Shown here one piece after another: positions 7,573 to 15,085 of a DNA stretch of 20,831 bases. A model generated the notes under the pieces. That model searched no databases, was not told the origin of the DNA, and worked only from the letters and a program-made list of their open reading frames with translations. Made by a program: the position numbers and the translations under genes. The stretch is from CAZEBW01 sp964510205 (GTDB lineage: Bacteria; Chloroflexota; Anaerolineae; VGOG01), in assembly GCA_964510205.1 (NCBI GenBank), contig CAZEBW010000064.1, positions 1 through 20,831 on the forward strand, read 5' to 3'. Numbering within the stretch: the stretch's first letter is position 1; every line of letters begins with the position of its first letter.

Positions 7573-7676
7573 ATCCAACCTTCCTCTCTTTTGTGAAGCA
7601 AAGCGGGCTCCGTTCGCGAAAGGTCTCCGACCAGGTCGCGTCTGGGAACCGCCTCTGCCAGTAGCAAACGAAGCAG

Positions 7677-7705
7677 ATTATAGTCCATCGCTGCTTATCT
7701 GTCAA
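7677..7705 (-). promoter_or_regulatory. Consensus promoter of secD-secF (TTGACA-N17-TATAAT)
   Basis: On the minus strand the -35 box TTGACA is at 7700-7705 and the -10 box TATAAT at 7677-7682, with a 17-base spacer. Both boxes match the sigma-70/sigma-A consensus fully. The predicted start is near 7670, giving an untranslated leader of roughly 95-100 bases before the TTG codons of secD. No riboswitch-like structure was recognised in the leader. Confidence 0.85.
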
Positions 7706-7713
7706 ATCGCCCC

Positions 7714-8058
7714 TCAACAAGTCAGGTGAAGGGCAGCCACCACGTTCTCCCCAGAGCGACGGAGCCGATTGAAGGTTTGGCAGGCTTGGGGCGTCCTCTC
7801 GACCCTCAACTCGATGCCCTGCTGCTCCAGACACTGCTCCGTCTTCGGCAGCACCCTCATCAGGCCCGAGGCCCCAGTGCCCACCACCAGCACCTCTGGC
7901 TCCTCTCGCACGACCTCCCTCAGATCGGCGGGGCACAGCTCGTGGCCCTCTTCGCGCCACCAGCCGTCCCTGACGCGATCCGGGAACACAATGACATCGG
8001 AAGTGTGCGATTTGCCGTCAATCACGATGCGGCCAAAGCGGTAATCGTCAATGTTCAT
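7714..8058 (-). CDS. Mth938-like domain protein (COG1504)
   Basis: A 114-residue protein starting MNIDDYRFGRIVIDGKSHTSDVIVFPD, with WWREEGHELCPADL, the conserved PEVLVVGTGASGLMRV segment and a C-terminal half resembling LEQQGIELRVERTPQAC. This is the layout of the small Mth938/AAMDC family (formerly DUF498/DUF598), a single alpha/beta fold with no established enzymatic role in bacteria. The ATG at 8058 has AGGAG and TAAGG upstream; the former belongs to the G-rich repeat element that precedes the gene. It follows the kinase-like gene by 63 bases and precedes the secDF promoter. Confidence 0.85.
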   Translation of the reverse strand: MNIDDYRFGRIVIDGKSHTSDVIVFPDRVRDGWWREEGHELCPADLREVVREEPEVLVVGTGASGLMRVLPKTEQCLEQQGIELRVERTPQACQTFNRLRRSGENVVAALHLTC

Positions 8059-8069
8059 GGCGCCTTACT

Positions 8070-8156
8070 CCTCCCCCTACGAGGGGGAGGTTGGGTGGGG
8101 GTGGATTCCTCAATGACAGGCTCACCCTCCCCCAGCCCCTCCCTGCGAGGGAGGGG
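8070..8156. repeat. Paired G/C-rich hairpin element
   Basis: Two perfect 8-bp hairpins with five-base loops: CCTCCCCC/GGGGGAGG (8070-8077 with 8083-8090) and CCCCTCCC/GGGAGGGG (8136-8143 with 8149-8156). The inner parts (GGTTGGGTGGGGG and CACCCTCCCCCAGCC) are also roughly complementary, so the whole may fold as one large palindrome. From memory, similar C-rich/G-rich palindromes occur between genes in many bacterial genomes. Its right half encodes the C-terminus of the upstream kinase-like gene and its left half supplies purine-rich sequence before the Mth938 gene. Confidence 0.8.
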
Positions 8157-8493
8157 AAATGCCCCCCAAGAACTCGAGCGCCCTCTCCAAGACCTCCTCT
8201 TCGGTCAACCCATCGGTTTGGATGTAGAGATGGCAATGCCGGCGGGCGTGGGCAAGGCGGCGGTTCAGCTCGGCGAGATACTCCTCACTCCACTCAGCGG
8301 GGCGCCGCTCGGCGATGGTCGCCAGGCTGGCGTCCAGATAAACCAGGACGTCCGGCTGGGAGACCTTCTGCCACATCGTCGGCACGTAGGAGTGCTCTTG
8401 AACGCACTCGCGAGCCTCGTAGCCCAGGTCCCGAAGGCGCTTCGCCAGAGCCGTTTTTCCCGAGGCACAAGGCCCTACCACAGCAATGCGCAT
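8122..8493 (-). CDS. Small P-loop NTPase / nucleoside-monophosphate-kinase-like protein
   Basis: A 123-residue protein with a Walker A motif GPCASGKT at residues 7-14 right after the first beta strand, then a helix, and DVLVYLDAS (about 48-56), the strand that follows the lid in deoxynucleoside and shikimate-kinase-like enzymes. It is short for a full kinase of this superfamily, and the substrate cannot be assigned. The ATG at 8493 is chosen because AAAGG lies 6 bases upstream; a TTG one codon earlier is less likely. Residues about 111-123 (ISPPSQGGAGGG) are encoded by a palindromic repeat, so the original C-terminus was probably near residue 110. It starts 29 bases after the propeller gene stop codon. 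Confidence 0.75.
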   Translation of the reverse strand: MRIAVVGPCASGKTALAKRLRDLGYEARECVQEHSYVPTMWQKVSQPDVLVYLDASLATIAERRPAEWSEEYLAELNRRLAHARRHCHLYIQTDGLTEEEVLERALEFLGGISPPSQGGAGGG

Positions 8494-8522
8494 CAACCAC
8501 CTTTGAGCCTATGGCCCGCAAG

Positions 8523-9608
8523 CTATCCCTTATGAACGAGAGGCAAGTAAAGGGTGAAATAAGGCGTGACGGTACGAGCCCACACGCCATCCTTGGTGCC
8601 AGCATAGAGAACTTGGCCCTCGTCTTCACCTTTAGGGTCAAAAAGGGTCAGGGAGTAAACATAGCTAGCGCCATCCGTCAGGCCGGGCATTCTATGCCAA
8701 TTTTGGCCCCCATTGTAGCTTACCCGAACACCGCCCCCCCACGTTCCTGCATAGACAAACTCAGGGTTGCGAGGGTTGATGGCGATGGCTAAGACGCCCT
8801 GTCCGCCCAGTCCATTGACAGGCCACGAGTCCCCGCCGTTGGTGCTCTTGAAAATCCCGTGGGATTCTGTACCGGCATAGATGACCTCGCTGTCGCCGGG
8901 CTGGATAGCCAGAGAGCGAACGGTCTTTCCGCCCAAGCCGCTCGGCTGCCAGCTAATGCCGCCATCCATCGTCCGATGGACGCCGTGGTCTTTGGTGCCC
9001 ACGTAGACGGTCCTGCTGTCCTCGGGATCAACAACCAGGGCATAAAACTTGTCTGTGCCAATCTCATCGCCCCCAGCGAGGTCCCAGTCCGTCCCGTCAG
9101 TGCTGACGTAGATGCCATCAACGGTGCCGGCGTAGGCGTAGATGGGACCGGGGGTGGAGGTCACGGCCAGGGACCAGACGTCCTCGCCCTCTAGCCCCGT
9201 GGTGTACATCCAACTGTCGAATCCGTTGTCACTCCGCAGCACGCCGCTTCCGATGACGCCCGCATAGACCAGGTTAGCGGGATTGGCGGGGTCAATGGCC
9301 AAAGAAGTGATTTGGAGGGGAGCCATCAAAGACGAAAGACTCCACGAATTCGACCCACTGGGCGAGCGAAAGGCTCCATCCCCCCACAGGCCCGCGTAGA
9401 CCGTGGGGCTCCCTGAATGGCTGGCCAGCGAGTAGATAACAAGACCATTCGTGCCTGCGCCCTGCTGCCACGATGCGGAAACGTCATCAGGCGAAGCGTA
9501 CACCCTGCCTGCCCCCATCCACACAGGGTCCACCCCCCTTGGCGACGCGACGAGGACAACCGCCAAGATGACCAAAGCCAGTGCCAGTTTCGAGAAGTTT
9601 CGTCCCAC
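8523..9608 (-). CDS. Secreted seven-blade BNR-type beta-propeller protein
   Basis: A 361-residue exported protein. A hydrophobic signal segment (about 8-22) is followed by a likely cleavage region near VYA at 37-39. Seven repeats carry a YAGT-like strand, at about residues 70, 114, 158, 201, 243, 285 and 334. Most are followed by an Asp-box-like turn such as STNGGDSW, TMDGGISW or STDGTDW. This matches the BNR/sialidase/sortilin-like propeller class, which binds ligands or glycans; sialidase catalytic residues are not evident. The C-terminus is FTLYLPLVHKG, resembling a motif I recall at the ends of many exported Chloroflexi proteins. The GTG start at 9608 has GGGAG upstream. It lies 49 bases after the pentapeptide/PPC gene in the same direction. 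Confidence 0.85.
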   Translation of the reverse strand: MGRNFSKLALALVILAVVLVASPRGVDPVWMGAGRVYASPDDVSASWQQGAGTNGLVIYSLASHSGSPTVYAGLWGDGAFRSPSGSNSWSLSSLMAPLQITSLAIDPANPANLVYAGVIGSGVLRSDNGFDSWMYTTGLEGEDVWSLAVTSTPGPIYAYAGTVDGIYVSTDGTDWDLAGGDEIGTDKFYALVVDPEDSRTVYVGTKDHGVHRTMDGGISWQPSGLGGKTVRSLAIQPGDSEVIYAGTESHGIFKSTNGGDSWPVNGLGGQGVLAIAINPRNPEFVYAGTWGGGVRVSYNGGQNWHRMPGLTDGASYVYSLTLFDPKGEDEGQVLYAGTKDGVWARTVTPYFTLYLPLVHKG

Positions 9609-9657
9609 TTTTTCAGCTCCCTTCTCTGCTTCCTATGGTTAGAATTAGCCAGCCGAT

Positions 9658-12333
9658 CTACCCAATGACCGTCGGTGTCGGGCAGGGCGTAGGCGTGACG
9701 GTGGGAGTCGGGGTGCTCGTCGGCGTCGAGGTCGGTAGGGGAGTAGGCGTCGGCACCTGGTCGTAAATGACCTTCAGTTCGTAGGCCTTGCTCGGATCGT
9801 AGCGATCTTGGATACTGTATATCTTCACGTAGTACCTACCTGTTCGCGTAGGCTCATGGACGACGGTGATCGTCTCTCCACCGTTCTGGCTCGCCTTCGC
9901 TACCAGGCGGTCGTAATCAGCATCGTAGAGGTCGAGACCATAGGCCACATTCTCGGGGACCGTCAGCTTGGCCGTGATGAGGTTAGAGGTTTGGACACTG
10001 AACCAAAAGTAATCCAGCTCGCTGCTGGGGTTTATGTAGGCAGAATACGACTCGCCGGACAGGATCGGGTAGGCAGTGGAGAAAGAGTTATTCGGTTCGT
10101 AGAGATCGAAGCCTGGAGTAGGCGACGGCGTCGTAGTGATGGTGGGCGTGCGGGTGGGCGTCGGGGTGATGGTCGGCGTTTGCGTGACGCTGGGCGTGGG
10201 GGTGGGTGTAGGCACGATCTCCTTAATCGTGATCTGGTAGGTCTTGTCTGGACCATGCTGATAGCGATTGTCAATGGACACCAGCGCGGTGCCATCCACG
10301 TTGGCCTGGAAGAGGACGCTCGAAGCCAGGTTTCCTGGCGCGACGTCGTCGTTGGCGCAATTGGGGGGCTCACAGTGGCGAGCGATCTCCGGCACCAGCC
10401 CAACAGAGATCATCGTATCCACGCCCATGGCCAGATCGTGGGTGTAGACGTGGTACCACCGCTCCTTCTTGACCGGGAACCATACCAGGTCGAAATCGCC
10501 CTCGGGACAGAAGCTGTGGGTTTGGGTCTCGCCCAGGGCCATGGCCTTCTGCTGTCCCACGAAATCGTCCGGCTCGTACTGGTCCTTGCAGCCCGGCTCC
10601 AGCGGCGTCGGGCCTACGGTCGGCGTATTCGTCGCCGTCGGCGGTGGAGGAGGCGTTGCGGTTGGCGGCGGTGGGGTAGCGGTAGCCGTTGGCGGCGCGG
10701 GAGTCGCTGTGGCGACGGGCGCCTCGGGCGTGAACGTGGCCGTGGGGGGTTCTGGCAGCGGCGTATCGGTGGGTAGCTCAGCCACGGACGTGGCGGTAGG
10801 CATCTCAGTGGGCACCTCGGTCGGGGTCGCGGTCGGCATCTCAGTCGGCGTCGGCGTCGGCGTGCTGATAGCCGCAGCCGAGATGATCAGAGGGGGCTCC
10901 TCCGAGGGAGAGACGTCAGCCTTACAGGTCAAACAAGCCGCGCTATCCTCCAGCTCGATGAGGTCCACTTGCTCGGCGGCGATTTCATACACACTGGGCT
11001 GCCATCTCCCCTCGATCTCGCGGGTCTGGTGGGGATAGAACACGTAGTATTTGTCATCTCTAATCAGCAAGAGCCGCAGACAGAACCGGCTTGCTGCTCC
11101 CCCTGTCTGTAGCGAGGTTGTTTCCAACAAGCCCTTCTGGTAGAGGCTGATTGGAGTCAGGGAGCCTCCATCGCACATGTCCTCCTGGGCACGCAGCCTG
11201 CCGGCCTGGGTCATGAAAGTGGGGATGGTGATGAGAATGACGACCACGGCCAGCGCGCCCAAACGCCGCTCCCACAGCGTAAGGGGATGGCTTTGGTCAA
11301 GAACGCGAGTCCCCTTCAAGAAAGCCAGTGTATCCTCTAGCCAGGAGGGCGATGAGGTCACCTTTTGCAGCCCCTGGCAGAGAAGTCGGTAGAGAATCCA
11401 CAGAGGAATGATGAGGAAAACGGCCAAGAAAACGAATAGGAGTGACTTCTCGACGACGGATGACGTGTCGAGGAATCGTTGGAGGACTTGGAAGCCTTCC
11501 CCCGCTGCAATCCCCTCCCTGACGAGCCAGCCTCCCAGGGAGATGAGGCGCGGGAAGATCAGAGCCAATCCCGCTAGGCAAGCCAAGAGCAGGACGAATA
11601 CGACGCCGCGTCGAATCCAGGAAACCCCTGTCTCAGAGGCGGTGCGATCACCCAGATAGGTGAATACCAAGAAGATCAAGACGACGATGCCCACCATCAG
11701 GAGGACGTAGAGGAAGAGCACGAGCATCGTCAAGAGGAATCCCAAGCTAATCCCCAGCACCCGTCCGCCATCCAGGAGATAATCCAGGGACAGCAAATTG
11801 AGATCGAAATCCCAGGAGAGGCCAAACTCGTCGAAGTAGCTGGCCTTGTAGAGCCATCCCCAAACGCAAAGCAGGTCTGCCAGGGCCAGGGCGAATATGG
11901 CAATGGCCAGGGTCGTCAACGCGCCTGACGCCGGTCGGTCGGAAGCGGGGGGAGCTTCCACTGCTGCCCTATCCGTGGCCCTGGCCGGCTCGATTTCCGT
12001 GAACCGAACTCCGGTCAGGTCGGCGCCCTCCAAGTTGACTTCGTCGAGCTCGGCGCCTCGCAGGTTCGCGTTCCTCATATCGGCCCAGCCGAGGTCGGCT
12101 TGGGAAAGATCGGCCCAGCGAAGATCAGCCCCCTGCAGGACGGCCCGCGAGAGATTGGCCCCCCGCAAATTCGCCCCCCGCAGATCAGCTCCCCGAAGAT
12201 CGGCCCTGGCTAATATGACGCCATGCAGATCAACGCCGCTGAGGTCCATCCCCGCCAAGTCTTGTCCCGATAGATCCAGCCCCTCGGAGCCGCCCTCTTC
12301 CGCCATCCTCTTTAGCACCGCTTCTTTGTCCAT
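9658..12333 (-). CDS. Pentapeptide-repeat / multi-helix / double PPC-domain membrane protein
   Basis: An 891-residue protein with an unusual domain order. Residues about 18-112 are pentapeptide repeats (A(D/N)LRG type), predicted to form a right-handed beta-helix in the cytoplasm. About five hydrophobic segments follow (139-160, 192-227, 242-263, 296-318, 356-375). An extracytoplasmic region (about 380-488) contains paired cysteines (C386, C418, C467, C470). A Thr/Pro-rich linker (about 490-580) leads to a first PPC-like beta-sandwich (586-706, QYEPDD..F start), a second Thr/Pro linker (708-740), a second PPC-like domain (744-857, LYEPNNSF start) and a Thr/Pro tail. PPC domains are typical of secreted peptidases and surface proteins, but no catalytic domain is present. 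The ATG at 12333 has GGGAG just upstream; the gene follows the phosphatase gene by 30 bases. It may be a receptor or adhesin; function unknown. Confidence 0.8.
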   Translation of the reverse strand: MDKEAVLKRMAEEGGSEGLDLSGQDLAGMDLSGVDLHGVILARADLRGADLRGANLRGANLSRAVLQGADLRWADLSQADLGWADMRNANLRGAELDEVNLEGADLTGVRFTEIEPARATDRAAVEAPPASDRPASGALTTLAIAIFALALADLLCVWGWLYKASYFDEFGLSWDFDLNLLSLDYLLDGGRVLGISLGFLLTMLVLFLYVLLMVGIVVLIFLVFTYLGDRTASETGVSWIRRGVVFVLLLACLAGLALIFPRLISLGGWLVREGIAAGEGFQVLQRFLDTSSVVEKSLLFVFLAVFLIIPLWILYRLLCQGLQKVTSSPSWLEDTLAFLKGTRVLDQSHPLTLWERRLGALAVVVILITIPTFMTQAGRLRAQEDMCDGGSLTPISLYQKGLLETTSLQTGGAASRFCLRLLLIRDDKYYVFYPHQTREIEGRWQPSVYEIAAEQVDLIELEDSAACLTCKADVSPSEEPPLIISAAAISTPTPTPTEMPTATPTEVPTEMPTATSVAELPTDTPLPEPPTATFTPEAPVATATPAPPTATATPPPPTATPPPPPTATNTPTVGPTPLEPGCKDQYEPDDFVGQQKAMALGETQTHSFCPEGDFDLVWFPVKKERWYHVYTHDLAMGVDTMISVGLVPEIARHCEPPNCANDDVAPGNLASSVLFQANVDGTALVSIDNRYQHGPDKTYQITIKEIVPTPTPTPSVTQTPTITPTPTRTPTITTTPSPTPGFDLYEPNNSFSTAYPILSGESYSAYINPSSELDYFWFSVQTSNLITAKLTVPENVAYGLDLYDADYDRLVAKASQNGGETITVVHEPTRTGRYYVKIYSIQDRYDPSKAYELKVIYDQVPTPTPLPTSTPTSTPTPTVTPTPCPTPTVIG

Positions 12334-12363
12334 GTCTCCCTCTTTCCAGGCGAGCCTATTATG

Positions 12364-13086
12364 TCACTTTTCGGCTAATTTGTCAATTGGGAAGCTAACC
12401 GTCATCCGCCGCACGTTGTCATCTCGCCTCCTGGGCAGGATGGCGATCACCAGAACGCTTATGTCATCCAATGGCCGCCCCTGGTCCAGGCTGACGGCCC
12501 GTTCCAGGACAGCGTCAGCCATCGCCTGGGCCTCCCCTTTCCCAGCAGCCAGGAAGTCGGAGACGAACTGCAACACGTCCAGCCGCTCCCCATAGCGCTC
12601 CCCGGCGGCCAGCACCCCGTCGGTGAAAACAACGACCCAGGTGTGGGGGACGAGGGGCAGCTCGTCAATGACCGGTTTGGTTCCAGGGTAGATGCCTACT
12701 GGCTGGCTAGGGGCATCCAGGTCCCGCGTCCCGTCACGATCAGCGACGATGACCGGGCAGTGACTGTTCCGCGAGATCACCAGGGTCTGGGTGACCAAAT
12801 CCACCGAGACGATGTTTAGGGTAGCCAAGACCTTGCCGCCGCGACTGGCATAGAGATAGTCGTGGGCCGCCCGGGCTGCCGCCCCATCTCGCACCCCCTC
12901 GGCGAGGAGCGAGATGGCCTTGCGGGCCACCAGGTTGCTGATGACCTTGGCCGCCCGGCCGGAGCGCTGGCCGTCGGCCAGCACCAAAGAAAGCCCGCCG
13001 TGGGGCCGCTCGATGATCTCCAAGGTATCGCCACTCTCGATGGTCGCGTACTTATGCACTTTGGCGACGGCTGCTTGAATCTCCAT
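12364..13086 (-). CDS. PP2C / SpoIIE-type protein serine phosphatase, stand-alone domain
   Basis: A 240-residue soluble protein consisting only of the SpoIIE-like PPM phosphatase fold. Metal-binding acidic motifs are in place: LADGQRSG at 36-43, FTDGV at 154-158 and DDIS at 207-210, with NIVSVDLVTQTLVISRNSHCPVIV matching the central strands. Such enzymes dephosphorylate Ser/Thr residues, often on anti-sigma-factor antagonists. No kinase, anti-sigma factor or sensor domain is encoded beside it, so its target is unknown. It is the first gene of the run that continues with the pentapeptide/PPC protein. The ATG at 13086 has no Shine-Dalgarno sequence, and the promoter lies so close that the mRNA should have a leader of only about 7 bases. 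Confidence 0.88.
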   Translation of the reverse strand: MEIQAAVAKVHKYATIESGDTLEIIERPHGGLSLVLADGQRSGRAAKVISNLVARKAISLLAEGVRDGAAARAAHDYLYASRGGKVLATLNIVSVDLVTQTLVISRNSHCPVIVADRDGTRDLDAPSQPVGIYPGTKPVIDELPLVPHTWVVVFTDGVLAAGERYGERLDVLQFVSDFLAAGKGEAQAMADAVLERAVSLDQGRPLDDISVLVIAILPRRRDDNVRRMTVSFPIDKLAEK

Positions 13087-13099
13087 GAAATACTCGTAT

Positions 13100-13128
13100 A
13101 TTATAACTCATCAACGAATTTAGGTCAA
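13100..13128 (-). promoter_or_regulatory. Promoter of the phosphatase operon, near-leaderless
   Basis: On the minus strand TTGACC (13123-13128) and TATAAT (13100-13105) are separated by exactly 17 bases. Normal start-site spacing puts transcription at about 13093, only some 7 bases before the ATG at 13086. This agrees with the lack of a ribosome-binding site. Confidence 0.8.
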
Positions 13129-13213
13129 AATTGACGAAATCATCACTTTTCAGCGTTTTCACTCCACCACGTATCTAACCTTTCACACCCTGCCCCTACA
13201 GAGGGGTGAACGC

Positions 13214-14686
13214 CTATGCCAACGCCCTCGCCAAAGCCAGCGCCTCCTCCCTCGTTCTCACCTCACCCGCCGCCTGCGCCTCTCGCACCGCCTCCAGAAG
13301 CTCACCGATGCGCGGTCCCTCTTGCAAGCCAAACTCGTCCATCAGGTCGTGGCCGCTGATGAGTTTGGGCGGGGAGACGACCTGCTGGCGGCGTTGGTAG
13401 TAATCGGCCAGCATCGAGGCCACGAACTCCACCCGCTTCCGCCAGCGAGCCGGCCTGAGATCGGGTCCCCAAGTCGCCAGATGGTCGGCCAGGTAGAGCA
13501 GCAAGGTCTCCACCCCGGCGTCACCCGTGTCGCGAAAGAAGCGGTAAACGGCGCGTCTGGTGACTACGTCCTGACCGGCCAATAGGCAGGGGCGCATGTG
13601 GTTGGCCACGATGGTTTGGGCCAGGGCAACCTCGCTCCCGCCGAAGCGCAGCCGCCTCAGAATGGCCCCCACCCGCTTCGCCCCTTCCCCCTCGTGGCCG
13701 TAGAAATGCACCCTCCCTTCATCATCGAAGCTCTCGGTGCCAGGCTTGCCCAAGTCGTGCAGCAGCGCCACCAGCTTCAGCACCGTCAGGCGAACGCGGT
13801 CGCCGGAGACAGGCTGCGACAAGTGGGCGGCGAGCCGATCTGAGAAGGGAGACAAACGATGCGCAACCAGGGACAGCTCACTATCCGTTCCCTGTTCCTC
13901 CCCCAAAGCCGCAATGACTTCCTCCAACTCTCTCACCGTCTCCAGCGAATGTTCGAACACGTCCAAATGGTGAGGCCGCGATTGCTCCACACCCTTCAGC
14001 GTTTCCAACTCCGGTACGATGGCCGTCAGGAGACCCAGTCCATCTAGATAGCGCAGATTCTGCGCTGCACCCGGCAGGGCTAGAATCTTGACCAGTTCGT
14101 CGCGCACCCTTTCGGCGGAAACTTCGGTTATCAAAGGCACAGCCCGGCGGAGCAGCTCCTCGGTGCGCTGCTCAATGTTGGCCTCCATCTCAGCGGCCAA
14201 GCGCACGGCTCGCAGGGTGCGCAGGGGATCATCGCCAAACGCCGTCTCAGAGACAGCGCGCACCAGGCCAAGCTGCAAGTCGCGCCGTCCGTGGTGGGGA
14301 TCAATGATGCGAGAGACAACGTCATCCGTTATATCAACGGCAAGGGCATTAAACGTGAAATCCCGCTGGGAGAGATCGGTGCTTATGTCATCGCCTTGCA
14401 GCCGAGCGAAGTCAATGAACAGGCGCTGGCCGTCTTCTCCTCTAGTCACCACGCGGCCCGTGCAGCGCTCTTCGTCCAGAAGCACAAAAGCGCCCCCCAT
14501 TCGATCCGCCACCTGGCGGGCCAGCTCCACGGCATCGCCCGCCACAGCGAAGTCGAAATCGTGGCTGGGGCGGCCCAGCAGCCGATCCCGCACGCAGCCG
14601 CCTACCAGGTAGGCTTCGACGGAGTGCGCTCGGAGGAAGGCGCAGACTCGTTCTACAATTGATCCTTTAGGGATGAGTTCGGTCAT
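13214..14686 (-). CDS. cca: CCA tRNA nucleotidyltransferase / poly(A) polymerase family with HD domain
   Basis: A 490-residue class II nucleotidyltransferase that adds or repairs the 3' CCA end of tRNA. The catalytic head shows LVGGCVRDRLLGR (GG at 29-30) and the metal-binding DFDFAV (43-48), then SQRDFTFNALAVD (106-118), IDPHHGRRDL and DDPLRTLRAVRLAAE, the standard order for the family. An HD-type region follows, with HHLDVFEHSL near 239-248, LHDLGKPGT at about 309-317 and HEGEGAKR near 331-338; such domains can carry phosphohydrolase activity in bacterial CCA enzymes. Whether it adds CCA alone or shares the task with a second enzyme cannot be decided here. The ATG at 14686 has no clear Shine-Dalgarno sequence and lies in an 8-nt periodic region; it follows the DUF5678-like gene by 38 bases. 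Confidence 0.92.
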   Translation of the reverse strand: MTELIPKGSIVERVCAFLRAHSVEAYLVGGCVRDRLLGRPSHDFDFAVAGDAVELARQVADRMGGAFVLLDEERCTGRVVTRGEDGQRLFIDFARLQGDDISTDLSQRDFTFNALAVDITDDVVSRIIDPHHGRRDLQLGLVRAVSETAFGDDPLRTLRAVRLAAEMEANIEQRTEELLRRAVPLITEVSAERVRDELVKILALPGAAQNLRYLDGLGLLTAIVPELETLKGVEQSRPHHLDVFEHSLETVRELEEVIAALGEEQGTDSELSLVAHRLSPFSDRLAAHLSQPVSGDRVRLTVLKLVALLHDLGKPGTESFDDEGRVHFYGHEGEGAKRVGAILRRLRFGGSEVALAQTIVANHMRPCLLAGQDVVTRRAVYRFFRDTGDAGVETLLLYLADHLATWGPDLRPARWRKRVEFVASMLADYYQRRQQVVSPPKLISGHDLMDEFGLQEGPRIGELLEAVREAQAAGEVRTREEALALARALA

Positions 14687-14691
14687 GATTA

Positions 14692-14739
14692 GTCAATGAG
14701 TTAATGGGGCAACGAGTGAACGGGTCAAAGGGTGAATTC
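14692..14739. repeat. 8-nt period repeat array between the DUF5678-like gene and cca
   Basis: Six consecutive octamers follow a GTnAAnGG-like consensus on the plus strand without any interruption of the 8-base phase. The array covers the stop codon and last few codons of the DUF5678-like gene and runs to six bases before the cca start codon. Confidence 0.7.
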
Positions 14740-14958
14740 CTCGTTACTTATCCCCCGTTGCCCCTCCGCCTCCTCCTCACCGGACACGAAGACAATCACC
14801 GGTTCCTCCCGGGGCCGGTTGCGCTTGGCCAGGCGGCGCGCCTCCTCGGGGGAGAGACCCACGCCCGCCACCTGTCCCCGCACGATGGCTATCCACCGCC
14901 CGGCATAGGGGGCCAAATCCAGTTCATCGCTCGAAGCAGCCACTCCAGCCACCGTCAT
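14725..14958 (-). CDS. Small DUF5678-like protein
   Basis: A protein of about 75-80 residues with the core LDLAPYAGRWIAIVRGQVAG, then SPEEARRLAKRNRPREEPVIVFV. This matches, from memory, the DUF5678 group of short proteins of unknown function (a beta-hairpin plus helix that contains the xAGxWVAxxxGxVxxxG pattern). The start is uncertain: ATG 14958 has poor spacing, GTG 14952 has AAAGG six bases upstream, and a TTG at 14967 is also in frame. A promoter with a full TTGACA box lies just upstream. The C-terminal codons run into an 8-nt periodic repeat. It precedes cca in the same direction and is likely co-transcribed with it. Confidence 0.65.
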   Translation of the reverse strand: MTVAGVAASSDELDLAPYAGRWIAIVRGQVAGVGLSPEEARRLAKRNRPREEPVIVFVSGEEEAEGQRGISNEEFTL

Positions 14959-14987
14959 ACCTTTCAACGCGGACGTAATTGCCTCTA

Positions 14988-15016
14988 ATGATAAGCTAAA
15001 GCAGATGTTTTGTCAA
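14988..15016 (-). promoter_or_regulatory. Promoter of the DUF5678-like gene and cca (TTGACA-N17-TATCAT)
   Basis: On the minus strand TTGACA (15011-15016) and TATCAT (14988-14993) are separated by exactly 17 bases. Transcription would start near 14981, 20-30 bases upstream of the candidate start codons. Confidence 0.75.
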
Positions 15017-15085
15017 GGTAAACCAAACTGGTGATCACCCATATCTCGAGAATGGCCAGAAATGGCGCCATAATGACGGTTGTTG

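Noticed and set aside
7451..7960. 169-codon minus-strand frame between secD and the Mth938 gene
   Set aside because: It runs in another frame through the Mth938 gene, the secDF promoter and the start of secD, and has an Arg/Gly-rich product without motifs.
9808..11038. Plus-strand frames with Gly/Val/Arg-rich products opposite the Thr/Pro linkers
   Set aside because: They are the complement of the repetitive Thr-Pro codons of the pentapeptide/PPC gene and have no recognisable fold.
13193..13206. Terminator after cca (CCCCT/AGGGG hairpin)
   Set aside because: The stem is only five base pairs and is not followed by a T-run on the minus strand.
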